This document shows, in pieces, positions 51,508-61,694 of a stretch of 64,000 bases of DNA. The stretch is from Tritrichomonas musculus (Eukaryota; Parabasalia; Tritrichomonadida; Tritrichomonadidae). A program made the position numbers and the translations under genes. The DNA lies in assembly GCA_039105265.1 (NCBI GenBank), contig JAPFFF010000004.1:7979501-8043500 (forward strand). Direction: 5' to 3'. Under the pieces are notes generated by a model. That model made no database searches, had not been told where the DNA came from, and was given only the letters and a program-made list of their open reading frames with translations. Positions within the stretch are counted from its first letter, which is position 1. The number at the start of each line of letters is the position of its first letter.

Positions 51508-52344
51508 TTAACTTTTGGGAATAGATAATATTAGTAAAGCACGTGGAAATAATCCTAATTCTGTAAAGGTTTTGGATGGATCATCTAAAATTAAGGAAGG
51601 AGGAGAGCATAATGAAAAACCTTTAATACCAAATTCTTCTTCAATCAGCTGAGATAATTGTCCAATTGTCATCTCTTTGGAAACTTTTGCAAGAGTTTCT
51701 TTTCCATTAGAAAATTTGATTTTGATATTTCCAGGGCCATCGCCAATAGTTTTCTTGTCAGGTGTTTCATAATCGCTTTTATCTCTTTTTGCGGTTTCGA
51801 CCAATTTTTTAGCATCACCTTTGAATAAATCTATTTTTCGTTGATCTTCAACAACAATCCGAACTCCTTCTGGATACTCAGATTTAAATTCAAGAGGGAA
51901 AAATCCATCAAAAATATCTTGGAAAAAATCTGAACTCATTGGCAGAGTATAAGGTCTTAAGTTGCCATCATCAAGTTTGAATCCGTCGTCTAGTAAAATA
52001 AGATGAATAGGTTTTTGATTTTTTACTTTTGTGATGCCATTCTCTTTCATAAATTCAACTCCAGATTGAGCCATTGCATTTAAATCACGTATTTTTTGTT
52101 CAAATAAGCCCATATCTGTTGGCCCCCTTGGAAAAGCTGAACTTTTTGGAGCATCTCCGCCAACCCAATGGAGTCCGTAATCTGCTAAAAAATCTGTCAT
52201 TTCGTCAATTTGAAGAGAGCAATCAAGAGTTTTCTGTTCTTCTTCTTGTAGAATTTTTTCTAAGCGTCTAATTTCGCGAAGCCGTTCCTCATTAATTCGT
52301 TCTAGATGCGCAATTTGCTTTGCATAGTTTTGTTGATCATCCAT
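51508..52344 (-). CDS. SEP and UBX domain protein (UBXN11/p47-like p97 cofactor)
   Basis: 278 residues from ATG 52342-52344. An N-terminal coiled coil (about 5-50, HLERINEERLREIRRLEKIL) leads to a short conserved DFLADYGLHWVG segment reminiscent of UBXN11. A SEP domain follows at about 108-180 (IHLILLDDGFKLDDG, FFQDIFDGFFPLEFKSEYPE). A C-terminal UBX (ubiquitin-like) fold spans about 198-278, with GNIKIKFSNGKETLAKV and a final LGLFPRALLILSIP resembling the FPR loop. Family role: adaptor of the AAA ATPase p97/Cdc48 in ubiquitin-dependent protein or membrane remodelling; no UBA is seen. Its start lies 98 bp from the divergent start of the membrane-protein gene, so they may share a promoter region. 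Confidence 0.8.
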   Translation of the reverse strand: MDDQQNYAKQIAHLERINEERLREIRRLEKILQEEEQKTLDCSLQIDEMTDFLADYGLHWVGGDAPKSSAFPRGPTDMGLFEQKIRDLNAMAQSGVEFMKENGITKVKNQKPIHLILLDDGFKLDDGNLRPYTLPMSSDFFQDIFDGFFPLEFKSEYPEGVRIVVEDQRKIDLFKGDAKKLVETAKRDKSDYETPDKKTIGDGPGNIKIKFSNGKETLAKVSKEMTIGQLSQLIEEEFGIKGFSLCSPPSLILDDPSKTFTELGLFPRALLILSIPKS

Positions 52345-52353
52345 GTTAATATA

Positions 52354-52360
52354 TAAATGA
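52354..52360 (-). promoter_or_regulatory. Candidate initiator TCATTTA (minus strand)
   Basis: On the minus strand TCATTTA lies about 10-16 bases upstream of the ATG of the SEP/UBX gene, fitting TCA(+1)Y(T/A). It sits inside the 98-bp divergent intergenic region. Confidence 0.4.
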
Positions 52361-52442
52361 TTATATATTTAAAACGTGTTTTTCACAATTTTTTAATTTG
52401 CATATTTGACCTTTATTTGACAATAAAAAAGTGTATTTTAAA

Positions 52443-53651
52443 ATGAGATGTTATTATCATATTGAACGTGATTTCGCAAAAAATCCAATTAATTTCTTAT
52501 GGTTCGAATATCATCAAATCAGATTTATTTCTTTCGGTATATGGTTTCTTGGCCTTTTCTTAACAGACTTTACAACAATTATAAGTACACCTGGTGATGA
52601 TGGTTGGAAAGATGTTTTATTAAATATTAAAGTTATTTCAATTATACATCTCATCTTTTTATCCTTATTTTTGATATATTTGGTCATTAAACTTCTCACT
52701 ACTTCAACTATTACAAAAGTTCACGTTAAAATGATTATTCAAAGTATGTTCGATATGAGTATTCACTTAGATATTGCAGCAATTATATTTTCCTGCTTCT
52801 TTCTTAAGAATAAGAAAAATTCAATTTTTATTATTGAAATCCTGATTATTATTGATGCTATTTTAACATTTTCATTAACGCCATTCAAGCGTTGGCGAGG
52901 TTTTGTTGATATTTTTGGTGCCCTTCCTACAGTGATTCTCGCGCATGTTTCGTTATACAAACAAATCGATTATTTATTTGTTTTCGCGCCTATTTCGGTA
53001 ATCTTAATATCTCCGTTTATTTTTACAATTATCACTATTGGTGCATTAAAGCGAATTACTTCATCACTGAAAAATTTCATAAAATTTATCGATCCTTCAT
53101 TATTACCAAATTCAATGAATATTGAATTCAATAATGCACAGAATATTGAAAATCAATCTTTAACATCTCCGATGCTTGTCTCAAAAACCAGCAGCGAAAC
53201 TCCTCTTACTTTTCTCAGCCATGCACATAATAACAATAATGATGAAAAAGACAACAGAACTCGCTTTACTAGTGAAAATACGTTCAACTTCGATAAGACT
53301 AGAGATAGAGAAAATCATAAGGATAGAGATAGAAATGATAGATTAACAGATACTAAAAACGGAGAGCATCCTCCTTCAATTCAAGAAAAAGCAACAACAG
53401 GTTCAATTGACGATTATTTTGACTTCAAATCAATACCTGCTGCGGTTCTTGCTACATTTTTCATCCATTTTGCATGTTTAGCCCAAGGAGAGCATTCAAA
53501 TACAATGGTCGTTATGGCGCATTATTTTATTACTCTTGCAATGATTCTTATTAACTCACGAGTTGTTGCTCTTCCAGCAATTATTTTAACAAATGTTTCT
53601 GATCCGAATGTTCAATTCAACTCGGTTTGGCCTGAACTTGGTTTTGTCTGA
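52443..53651 (+). CDS. Multipass membrane protein, about eight TM helices, unrecognised
   Basis: 403 residues from ATG 52443; an in-frame GTG upstream at 52431 is ignored. Hydrophobic segments lie near residues 28-46, 64-86, 110-125, 132-150, 157-177, 183-205, 330-350 and 358-385. Between the sixth and seventh is a ~120-residue hydrophilic, charged loop (RDRENHKDRDRNDR type), probably cytosolic. The layout resembles six-TM channel-like or transporter proteins only superficially; no pore or signature motif is seen. There is no signal peptide apart from the first helix. It is divergent from the SEP/UBX gene and tandem with the LRR gene downstream. Confidence 0.75.
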   Translation: MRCYYHIERDFAKNPINFLWFEYHQIRFISFGIWFLGLFLTDFTTIISTPGDDGWKDVLLNIKVISIIHLIFLSLFLIYLVIKLLTTSTITKVHVKMIIQSMFDMSIHLDIAAIIFSCFFLKNKKNSIFIIEILIIIDAILTFSLTPFKRWRGFVDIFGALPTVILAHVSLYKQIDYLFVFAPISVILISPFIFTIITIGALKRITSSLKNFIKFIDPSLLPNSMNIEFNNAQNIENQSLTSPMLVSKTSSETPLTFLSHAHNNNNDEKDNRTRFTSENTFNFDKTRDRENHKDRDRNDRLTDTKNGEHPPSIQEKATTGSIDDYFDFKSIPAAVLATFFIHFACLAQGEHSNTMVVMAHYFITLAMILINSRVVALPAIILTNVSDPNVQFNSVWPELGFV

Positions 53652-54034
53652 ATAAAAGTTATTTTCTATTCATTTTCATTCAATTTTTTTTTTATTATTT
53701 TTATTTTATAAGCAAAATTTTAATACCAATAAAAAAAAAAATATTTGTACTTTAAGCTTTATGGAATAGTATAAGTTATTATGATGTCATAATATGTAGG
53801 AAAGGATTAATACAACTTTTTGGTATAGAGGATAGAAAAAATTATTTATAATTGAAATTAACCAAATTAACCACTGGTACCAATTTGGTATATTATCATT
53901 GATTTGTTTCAAGCGTTTTAATTTAAACAGATCTATGTGCTGTATTGCACGTATAGCAATTAAAATTTTTTGTTATTCAAAAAATGAAAGTTTATTGAAT
54001 TTTTAAATTAAGTCCGTTTGTTAAATAAAATTTT
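53652..54034. other. Intergenic spacer
   Basis: AT-rich, nothing recognised. Separates two plus-strand genes. Confidence 0.5.
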
Positions 54035-57000
54035 ATGATCAAGAACATTATTTTAGATTATGATAAAGATCCTGATGAAGTAATGGACGGAGATTTATAT
54101 AATTATTCTGGAAGAAAGATCATTGAAAATGTTCTTGCTGTTAAAGCGTTAGTAAACACAACAAAGTTATCGTTATCAGCTCTTGGCGATTTTTTTATTA
54201 ATTTAAAAAAATTATGTCTTGATAATTCGACAATTACTAGTGTTCGTGATATTGGTTGTACATTTTATAATCTTCAATACTTATCACTCAATAATTGCGG
54301 AATTACTTCCCTCAATGGAATATTTACTCTTTCAAAAAATATAGAAGAATTGTATTTACAAAGTAATCTCATTAAAGACGTGTCTGATCTAATGGGGATG
54401 GATAAATTACGAATTTTAGATCTAACCGATAATAAAATAGCAGACGTTGCTAATCTTCAATTTCTTTCATGTTGTAATAATTTAAAAATCTTATATTTTG
54501 GGAAAAATCCAGCAGTTGATAACCCTAGCTTTCAATCGGACCTACAAAAATATGCTTCACAATTAAAAGTTATACTTAATTCAAAACATGAAGAAAAGAT
54601 AAATATTTTGCGCAAACAGAATTTGCCGAAAAGCAATGAAATAAAAGTTGCAAATGTTGAAAGTCAGCCTTCATTAAATAGCAAGCAAGCAAAAACCGAA
54701 AAAAATCAAGATATAAGTCAAATTATAAAAGAAGATGGCAAAGAAAATGATCAATATAATAAAAATGAAAATAAAAATGATGTTATTAAAAAGAGAGATA
54801 AATCATCTTTATCAAATAAAAGAAATGAAAAAAATCCGGTAAAAGAAGACAAATCTACAAAATTGGATGATGTTAAAAGTAGGAAGAAGTCAGAAGTATC
54901 AAAGCAGAATTCTTCTGCTACAAATGAAACGAATAATACTGATTCAAAAAAGATTAATAGTGGTGATAAAAACGATCTTAAAAATGAAGATCAAAATTCG
55001 CTCATTAAGATTAGCAATAATATTGATAAAAAAGATGTGAATTCAAGCAGACCTAACAAAAAACAAATCCGAGTAGACGAATCGCAAATATCTGAAAAAA
55101 ATGAAAATAGGCAAACGAATGAAAATCATAGAACATCAGAAATCACAGAATTTGAAATAATTAAAACTCAGCATACAAAAAGCAAGCGGCATCATAGTGT
55201 TAGCAATGATAATAATAAAAATAATGAAAGTATGCAAAAAGATATTGATAAAGAGAAAAGAGATCAAATAATTAGAGAGTTTATTCAGAAGCAAAAAAAG
55301 AAAGATCATAGTAATTCTCGAACTCCAAGCATTGAAAAAGAAAAAAAGCAAAATAGCAAGAATCCTGAAATCAAAGTTAAAACAAATCACACTGATACAA
55401 GTTTGATTCTTAATAATGAAGAACCAAAAGAAAAATCTGATGTAAAAAAGCGATCAAAAACTATTGATGAATCCAAAGCAAATAAAGAAAGTTCTAATTC
55501 TAATCAACTTTTTAATATTATGAAATCAAGCAAAGAAATTATGAATAATGAAAAAGAATTGAGCAATAAAGCTAACTCTAGAGATAAATTAAATGATAAA
55601 AGAAATGAAAAGGGAATGCAAATAAGCACAAAAAATAATAGCAGGTCAAATAATGATTCAAAAGATGAGTATACAAGAAATTTGCATGAAGAAGCACAAA
55701 TTGAACAGAATTTTAGTCAAGATAAATCTGAATTAAGCGGAGTTAAAAGTAATGATAGTTCAAAACGCAAATTACCTGATGAAACTAGTTCGATTTCAAA
55801 ATCAGATTTAAGGGCTCATAAATCTCACAAAAGAACAAATTCAGAATTAAAGTGTGATAGTACTGAATCAGAAATTTTGGATAATCTTCGAAATTCTAAA
55901 ACTGATAACAAAATTAATAAGCATTATGATGAAATCGAAAATATCCAACCTCAGAGTAATATATCAAGCCATCAAAACAATTCTAGTAATTCCAAAAGCA
56001 ACGAAAATCAAGAAGCCAATAAATCGAATAAAGATATTAAAAAAATATATAAGCCTTCTCCTCCATCTTCGCCAGATGAAAAAGAAAATGATGTTAGCAA
56101 TAAAAAAGGTGAAGTGCAGAATCAACAATTCAAAAGCTCCTCAATACGACCTTTCATCTTTGCCCCAGCCAAGATCAAGAATATGAATGATCCTTTCAAT
56201 GAAAAAAGCAGCAAAGAACCAAAAAGTTCAATTTCAAATGAGCAAGAGAACAACTCATCAGCAATTAGCGATAACATATCAGCCAAATACGCAAACAGAA
56301 AAAGTTCAGACCAAAGAAATTCAAACAAGGAATCCGACCAAAATTCAAGCAGAGAAGCTGAAAAGCGCTCAAGCAAGCACTCAGAAAAAAGTTCAGACAA
56401 ACATTCAGAAAAAAGTTCAGACAAACATTCAGAAAAAAGTTCAGACAAACATTCAGAAAAAAGTTCAGACAAACACTCAGAAAAAAGTTCAGACAAACAT
56501 TCAGAAAAAAGTTCAGACAAACATTCAGAAAAAAGTTCAGACAAACATTCAGAAAAAAGTTCAGACAAACATTCAGAAAAAAATTCAGACAAACACTCAG
56601 AAAAAAGTTCAGACAAACACTCAGAAAAAAGTTCAGATAGGCATTCAAATAAACATGGAGAATTGGCAGAGGAAAGAAGCTCAGACAAACTGTCAGAGAC
56701 AAGTCTTTATAAGTACTCGGGTAGAAACACTGAGAGGCTTTCAAGCAAAGGTTCTGAAATTCACCCAGAACGAGGCCCCACGCGAAGCAGGCACATTGAC
56801 AAGTATCCAGGCAGCCTCATTGCGGAGATTGACGGATCGCGAAGCAAAGCGAAGAACATAGACGACATCTTCAGAAACGAAGAACAAAACTTTTTCGAGT
56901 CGAAACCCAAGGATCAAATCAGGGTTCGAGCAGCCAAGACTCCAAGTGAGCTTGCCTATCGTAGAAGTCAAAAAAGTGACAAAGTTGACAACTCCAGTTT

Positions 57001-57517
57001 TGACAACTTCATCTTCCATAACAACAACAACATAACCGCCGACTTTTCACTATACAAACCGAAACCGAAGCCGACAAAAATTGACACTTTTGACCTCACC
57101 GACGACTTCGACTTCATCCTCGAGAAAAGCAGCGACAAGAACTCTTCGCGAAGACAGAAACAGAAGGCTAAAAATGAGGATAATGACAAAATTGAGGTGA
57201 AAAGAATTAAACGGCCGCCTAGTGAATTGATTGAAAAAGTTGACAACGATAAAAATTCAAAATCAACACTGCCTCCAATTGACAGTTCTTATCCTTACAA
57301 GAGTCATTCAAAAAGTAAGAAAAGTGCCAATTCCGATCTTCTCCTTGTTGAGGACAATAGTGACGATGGGGCAAATAATTCGTCTCGAAGGCCCGGCAGT
57401 AAATTGTCCTCGCGAATAACTAGCATAACTCCAACTGCAATTACAACTTCAAACGGAGCTTCTCAAAAGCATCTGACACCAAGTCCAAGAGGAAAAATAA
57501 TTGCAAGACCAATTTGA
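54035..57517 (+). CDS. SDS22-type LRR protein with long disordered tail (LRRC56/ODA8-like N-terminus possible)
   Basis: 1160 residues, intact. Residues about 45-185 hold five or six SDS22-like leucine-rich repeats (NLQYLSLNNCGITSLNG, NIEELYLQSNLIKDVSDL, KLRILDLTDNKIADVANL) ending in a cap (LYFGKNPAVDNPSF). Such arrangements occur in ciliary/dynein-assembly LRR proteins like LRRC56, but this is only a resemblance. The rest is low-complexity, rich in Lys, Ser, Asn, Asp and Glu, with 12 tandem HSEKSSDK octapeptides at about 782-877 and a less repetitive, more conserved-looking C-terminal part (from about residue 895). That part has higher local GC content. Possible role: protein-interaction scaffold, perhaps flagellar. 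Confidence 0.78.
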   Translation: MIKNIILDYDKDPDEVMDGDLYNYSGRKIIENVLAVKALVNTTKLSLSALGDFFINLKKLCLDNSTITSVRDIGCTFYNLQYLSLNNCGITSLNGIFTLSKNIEELYLQSNLIKDVSDLMGMDKLRILDLTDNKIADVANLQFLSCCNNLKILYFGKNPAVDNPSFQSDLQKYASQLKVILNSKHEEKINILRKQNLPKSNEIKVANVESQPSLNSKQAKTEKNQDISQIIKEDGKENDQYNKNENKNDVIKKRDKSSLSNKRNEKNPVKEDKSTKLDDVKSRKKSEVSKQNSSATNETNNTDSKKINSGDKNDLKNEDQNSLIKISNNIDKKDVNSSRPNKKQIRVDESQISEKNENRQTNENHRTSEITEFEIIKTQHTKSKRHHSVSNDNNKNNESMQKDIDKEKRDQIIREFIQKQKKKDHSNSRTPSIEKEKKQNSKNPEIKVKTNHTDTSLILNNEEPKEKSDVKKRSKTIDESKANKESSNSNQLFNIMKSSKEIMNNEKELSNKANSRDKLNDKRNEKGMQISTKNNSRSNNDSKDEYTRNLHEEAQIEQNFSQDKSELSGVKSNDSSKRKLPDETSSISKSDLRAHKSHKRTNSELKCDSTESEILDNLRNSKTDNKINKHYDEIENIQPQSNISSHQNNSSNSKSNENQEANKSNKDIKKIYKPSPPSSPDEKENDVSNKKGEVQNQQFKSSSIRPFIFAPAKIKNMNDPFNEKSSKEPKSSISNEQENNSSAISDNISAKYANRKSSDQRNSNKESDQNSSREAEKRSSKHSEKSSDKHSEKSSDKHSEKSSDKHSEKSSDKHSEKSSDKHSEKSSDKHSEKSSDKHSEKSSDKHSEKNSDKHSEKSSDKHSEKSSDRHSNKHGELAEERSSDKLSETSLYKYSGRNTERLSSKGSEIHPERGPTRSRHIDKYPGSLIAEIDGSRSKAKNIDDIFRNEEQNFFESKPKDQIRVRAAKTPSELAYRRSQKSDKVDNSSFDNFIFHNNNNITADFSLYKPKPKPTKIDTFDLTDDFDFILEKSSDKNSSRRQKQKAKNEDNDKIEVKRIKRPPSELIEKVDNDKNSKSTLPPIDSSYPYKSHSKSKKSANSDLLLVEDNSDDGANNSSRRPGSKLSSRITSITPTAITTSNGASQKHLTPSPRGKIIARPI
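56378..56665 (+). repeat. 24-bp coding minisatellite (HSEKSSDK), about 12 copies
   Basis: The unit cattcagaaaaaagttcaga plus four bases is repeated head-to-tail with a few changes (c/t silent changes in the His codon, one AGT to AAT). Because the unit is a multiple of three and has no stop in several frames, long open frames appear in other frames on both strands here. They are by-products, not genes. Confidence 0.95.
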
Positions 57518-58312
57518 TATTTTTTTTATTTATTTATTTATATTGTTTTTATTATTATGTGTTAATAAAGATATTTTATTTTATTGTTTTAAGTGATTCA
57601 AAATGAGTGGATTTTTCTAATGATAATCAAATACATCATCTTTTTTTCAGTAGCTGTTTTTTCACAAAATTGAATTAATTATTTCAATAATCAATGATCA
57701 GTGATTTGATTGTTAAATGGAGATACTTAATGAATGAATGATGGTGATTATAAGATAAATAACATTTTCATTAAATCAGTTCACTAGTTTTAAATTGAAC
57801 ATATTTCGTCATATTAGGTATTTATATTTTGAGAGAGATACAATACCACCATTTTTAACTTTACCAACTTAAAGGTGAAAGATATCCTTAACATCTGTAA
57901 CTCTGGGAGGTTCATTTAGGATAGTAAAATTGAATTTAATCAATCTTTTTTGTATAATCTTTCGTTAACTTTGACTGAAACTTTAAAATTCTAGATATTC
58001 GTTTGATCTGAAATAATGAGTCTATCATTTTTCATTTATTTAACATCTTCTAGATCTTTAGTGAGTATTATAGATAGATATGATTTGTTTTCCACTGATA
58101 ACATTTAAAAGTTAAATTATAGATTGTTTTAGATTTAACTGACAAAAAAGCAGAATGAAATGTTATATGAAAAATTCATTATTTCAGTTAAAAAAGTATT
58201 AGGTTCAATGATTTCTCTACAAAAAATAAACATTATAACAAAAATAAGTAACTTTTTATTCTTTAATTTCGATTTGGTTGTATATATCAATTAAAAATTC
58301 TATTGCTATGAA
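57518..58312. other. Intergenic AT-rich DNA
   Basis: No gene, RNA or repeat that I can support. Confidence 0.5.
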
Positions 58313-58839
58313 ATCCAAGCAGGAAATTTGTGAATTTCAAGAGAGGTAAACCAATCTATATTCAAAGTTTTGAAAAAGAAATATTTAACGATCCAAAAAT
58401 ACCTCATATAATTACTCATTCATTAGGCATAACCTTATTAGTAACAATGATAAACAAGATTTAAAATCATTTGAAATTCAGTTTTATTAATCCGCAAAGA
58501 ATTCGGTTTATGACAAAAAAACATATTAAATAGAGAATTGCATTTTATATTGGCAAGCTAAATAGAGCAATAGAATGGGAAGAAAGTGCCGAATTATGAT
58601 TAAAAGAAGTTTGCAATTAAAATGCACTAAATAATTAAAAAATGTATAATCAAGGAATTGGGGTCTCGGAAGAAATTAGCTACGGATGGTACTCGCCTTT
58701 AGTATTGATCAAAGGCAAATTAAATCAGATGGTTATATCATCATGTTATCAGAAAAGATTATATCAGCAAAATTACTTATTTTCTGTTGTTCATCCAAAA
58801 TATTTAATGCTTTTCTATTCAAATACTGTCTTACTATAA
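58313..58839 (+). pseudogene. Possible kinase-tail/Sel1-repeat protein relic
   Basis: A frame with several stops reads KFVNFKRGKPIYIQSFE, then after breaks IAFYIGKLNRAIEWEESAE, followed by NALNN and MYNQGIGVSEEISYGWY, which looks like a Sel1-type repeat (A-L-x-x-L-x-x-MY-x-x-G-x-GV). The last open piece starts at ATG 58642 and ends at 58839. Multiple stops exclude function. The family assignment is tentative. Confidence 0.35.
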
Positions 58840-58861
58840 TGAGAATCGATCTTCCTAACAA

Positions 58862-59186
58862 TTAAAATGAGAGAATTCCATGATCTTTCAGAACTTTTAA
58901 AAGTTTATTGATTGTTTCATTACATCGATGATTATAAATACATATCATACTTGGGAGCCAATAATTAATATTATTACTGAGATTTGACAAAAATGATATA
59001 CTTTTGGCATAACCCTTATCATTTTGTTTATTTGTTATGTAATTTCTGAATATGGCTAAAGGCTCTTCTTCTGTTATCAGGCCGATTCTCATATTGTCTA
59101 AATAATGTAGCATTTCAAAGCAAACATTGGCTTTAAGGTCTCTTCTAATTTGAACTGAGCAAAAAATAATATTAGTTTCAGGCCAT
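58862..59186 (-). pseudogene. Possible MULE-type transposase fragment
   Basis: On the minus strand a frame from about 59186 reads WPETNIIFCSVQIRRDLKAN, a pattern like the region of MULE transposases with a Cys-x-x-(H)-x-x-R segment. It continues through ITNKQNDKGYAKSISFL and ends with a stop at 58862. Upstream of 59186 the frame is broken and runs into the poly(T) tract. Only a fragment remains. Confidence in the family is low. Confidence 0.35.
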
Positions 59187-59294
59187 ATGAGAAATAATAT
59201 TTGTTTCTGATAGATAATTTCTTTTTATTTGCTCAAAAGATAATATTTTTTTCTGATCGGCAATGAAAGTTTTTATTTTTCCAATCCTTTTCTT

Positions 59295-59395
<101 letters not shown>

Positions 59396-59548
59396 TATCT
59401 GAAATAGTAATTACTATTTTGTCTGGCAATAAACTCAATGTCAGCAATTGGTTACGATCATTTTCATCTGATGATGATGCCAGCAATTAGGTACTTTCAC
59501 TTTGAAAACAGCTGATGATGATGATGATGAATTGTTATGTAAATCTAA

Positions 59549-60479
59549 GATATCAATCAACAAATTTATCAAAATACTTGTCAAGTTTATGGTGATAAAT
59601 CTTTAACTATTCAAATGTTTGATATGCTTTATGAAATAATGAATAAAGAAATTTCAATGAATTGTTTGAACCAACATCAAAAAATAATTCAGAATTGCGA
59701 AAAATTGACCGGAATAGACAAAGATTTTTTTTATCTTTCAAAAATACTTAATTCAAAATTTGATATATACCAGTTGGACGCTTCAGAAATAAATCAATTT
59801 GGAATTCTCATGGGAAGGTGGATATAAGGGTATTGGAAACATATTAAATATTTCAGAATGGCATGCTAGAAAAATACATAATATTTTATACCCATCAGAA
59901 CAAAAAGAAAAAAATGAAATTGTACATGACTCAAGATATCATGCAACAAGGGTTTATTATTTGTGGCATTGTGATATACACTATTTGAAGCACAAACCAC
60001 CTTACTTTGAAAAAGTTCATTATTTGATAGCTTTTATTGATGATTATTCAAGAAAAATTATTTATTTTGAAATTGGTGAATATAAAACAATGGAATTTGC
60101 TGCTCAAGCTTTAGATAATTGCCTCTCAAATTTCAAAGAAAATGAATATCCCTTTGAAATAACAACCGATAACGGTAAAGAATTTACTGGTAATGATTTT
60201 GAAGAAGAACTTAAAAAAAGCCAAATTTTTCATTATAAAATTCGTCCAAGAAATCCTGAAGAAAACGCAAAAATTGAAAGGTGGTGGCCGATAGTAGAAA
60301 AATTGAAAGATTATAAAGATATCCCCATCATAGTATTTATTTAAAACAATATTTTGTTTCATTCTGCTTTAAAAAATTATTTTGAAGATGAAACTACTCC
60401 AGAAACAGCATACAATCAACTTCCAAAGTTTGATATAGAAAGAGATGGAGTATCAAACATCATTGAAGACACGCCTTAA
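59549..60479 (+). pseudogene. DD35E integrase (rve) relic
   Basis: A frame open from 59549 reads an N-terminal helical region (QQIYQNTCQVYGDKSLTIQM), shifts one base near 59800 (to EFSWEGGYKGIGN), and then encodes an integrase core. The first Asp is in WHCDIHYL, the second in TDNGKEFTG, and the Glu in NAKIERWW lies exactly 35 residues after the second Asp. The frame meets a TAA at 60342-60344 and continues in phase (FHSALKNYFEDETTPETAY) to TAA 60477-60479. The catalytic triad is intact but the gene is broken twice. Such cores in trichomonads belong to Maverick/Polinton or other DDE elements; neither TIRs nor partner genes are seen here. Confidence 0.7.
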
Positions 60480-61541
60480 TAAAAACAAATTAATTATTAA
60501 ATTTTATTTATTATTTATTTTTTATTATTTATTATTTTTATTAATATTTTAAAGATATTTAAATTTTTAATAGAATTCAGCAAAGCTTTCTCAAAATCAG
60601 ATATTATATACTTGACTCTTAAATTATGCAATGAATAGGATATTTGACTAATAAAAAGTTTTAATGTGTTTGTATAATCTTTTTCTTTTTTACTTTTTAA
60701 AATGATATGTTCAATTATTAAATAAGTATTATTTATTAAATTTGCTCTTTTTTACTTTTTTTTTTTTTATTTATTAAATTTGCTCCTATAATATTTTAGC
60801 ATGGCTAAAGGAGTAGTTGCTATAACAGCTATAGCCATGCTAAAAAAATTCGATATAATAGCGAGATTATAATACCGAGATGATAGTCTGAGATAAAGAT
60901 ACGCACCTGTGCTATGAAACGTGATTAACATCTTAGTATACTTTATTCCATTGATTTCATCGTGTATTTTGGCCTAGATAAGCTTTTTATTTGTATTTTT
61001 AATGAGACAGTTTTCCAACGTTATCCATTATTAAATCTTTTATCCAATACTCAAATAGATTAATTGAGTATGAAATTGGCCATTTAAAGCTTTGATGATG
61101 TATAATCTCTTGAAGACAAATTTCTGCTATTTATATAAAACTCTAGAATTTTAAATCTAATTAAATTAACTTGATTTTAATAAAACTAAAGAACATTCGT
61201 TTCCATAATGTAAAATGTTTTCTTTTTGTGAAGGTTTTTCGATATTTCCATTTTTTAAAATCCTTCTTGCTTTGCATATAATATTATTTACTTTTTTATT
61301 CACTCAACAATAGTAGGCCGCATTTTCATCACTTTATTCAAATCGATACACGTGATTGTTATCGTATAAATAATGAGGATATTTTAGATTTTAATTGAAA
61401 ATACTTGATGTTTTATGATTATCTGTTTTCGCTCGATTTTTAACTGAATCAAAAACTTGAGAATAAAAAGAGTATTTTTGACAAATATTTATATACAAAT
61501 TCTGATATAACTATTGTTGTGGAATAGTTGAATATTCAACT
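60480..61541. other. Intergenic region with a perfect hairpin and a palindrome
   Basis: No gene seen. TTTTAGCATGGCTA (60794-60807) and its exact reverse complement (60832-60845) form a 14-bp stem with a 24-base loop. At the right end an 18-bp perfect palindrome (61525-61542) abuts a small ORF. Confidence 0.5.
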
Positions 61542-61694
61542 ATGGTTGATGAAGATTTTGTAGATATGCTTGAAGAGGAGGCTGGGGATATGTTTGAGGC
61601 AGAGGCTAATTTAAGAGTCAAGTATGCAATGATATTATCTAAATATTTATATATATATAAAAGGGGTCGACTCTCTCAAATTTTTTTTGATTGA
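61542..61694 (+). CDS. Small acidic ORF (50 residues)
   Basis: ATG 61542 to TGA 61692-61694. The first ~35 residues (MVDEDFVDMLEEEAGDMFEA) are acidic and helix-forming, and their base composition is more GC-rich than the surroundings, unlike chance frames here. The end runs into TA-rich and T-rich DNA, so it is probably the first part of a gene cut by an insertion (see the TIR pair at 61649-62622). No family recognised. Confidence 0.35.
   Translation: MVDEDFVDMLEEEAGDMFEAEANLRVKYAMILSKYLYIYKRGRLSQIFFD

Noticed and set aside
56122..56861. Long alternative frames over the HSEKSSDK array
   Set aside because: The 24-bp unit keeps stop-free frames open trivially; no independent start or domain.
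60860..60950. Box C/D snoRNA-like words (gatgata, ctga)
   Set aside because: Boxes do not match the consensus well and no terminal stem is formed.
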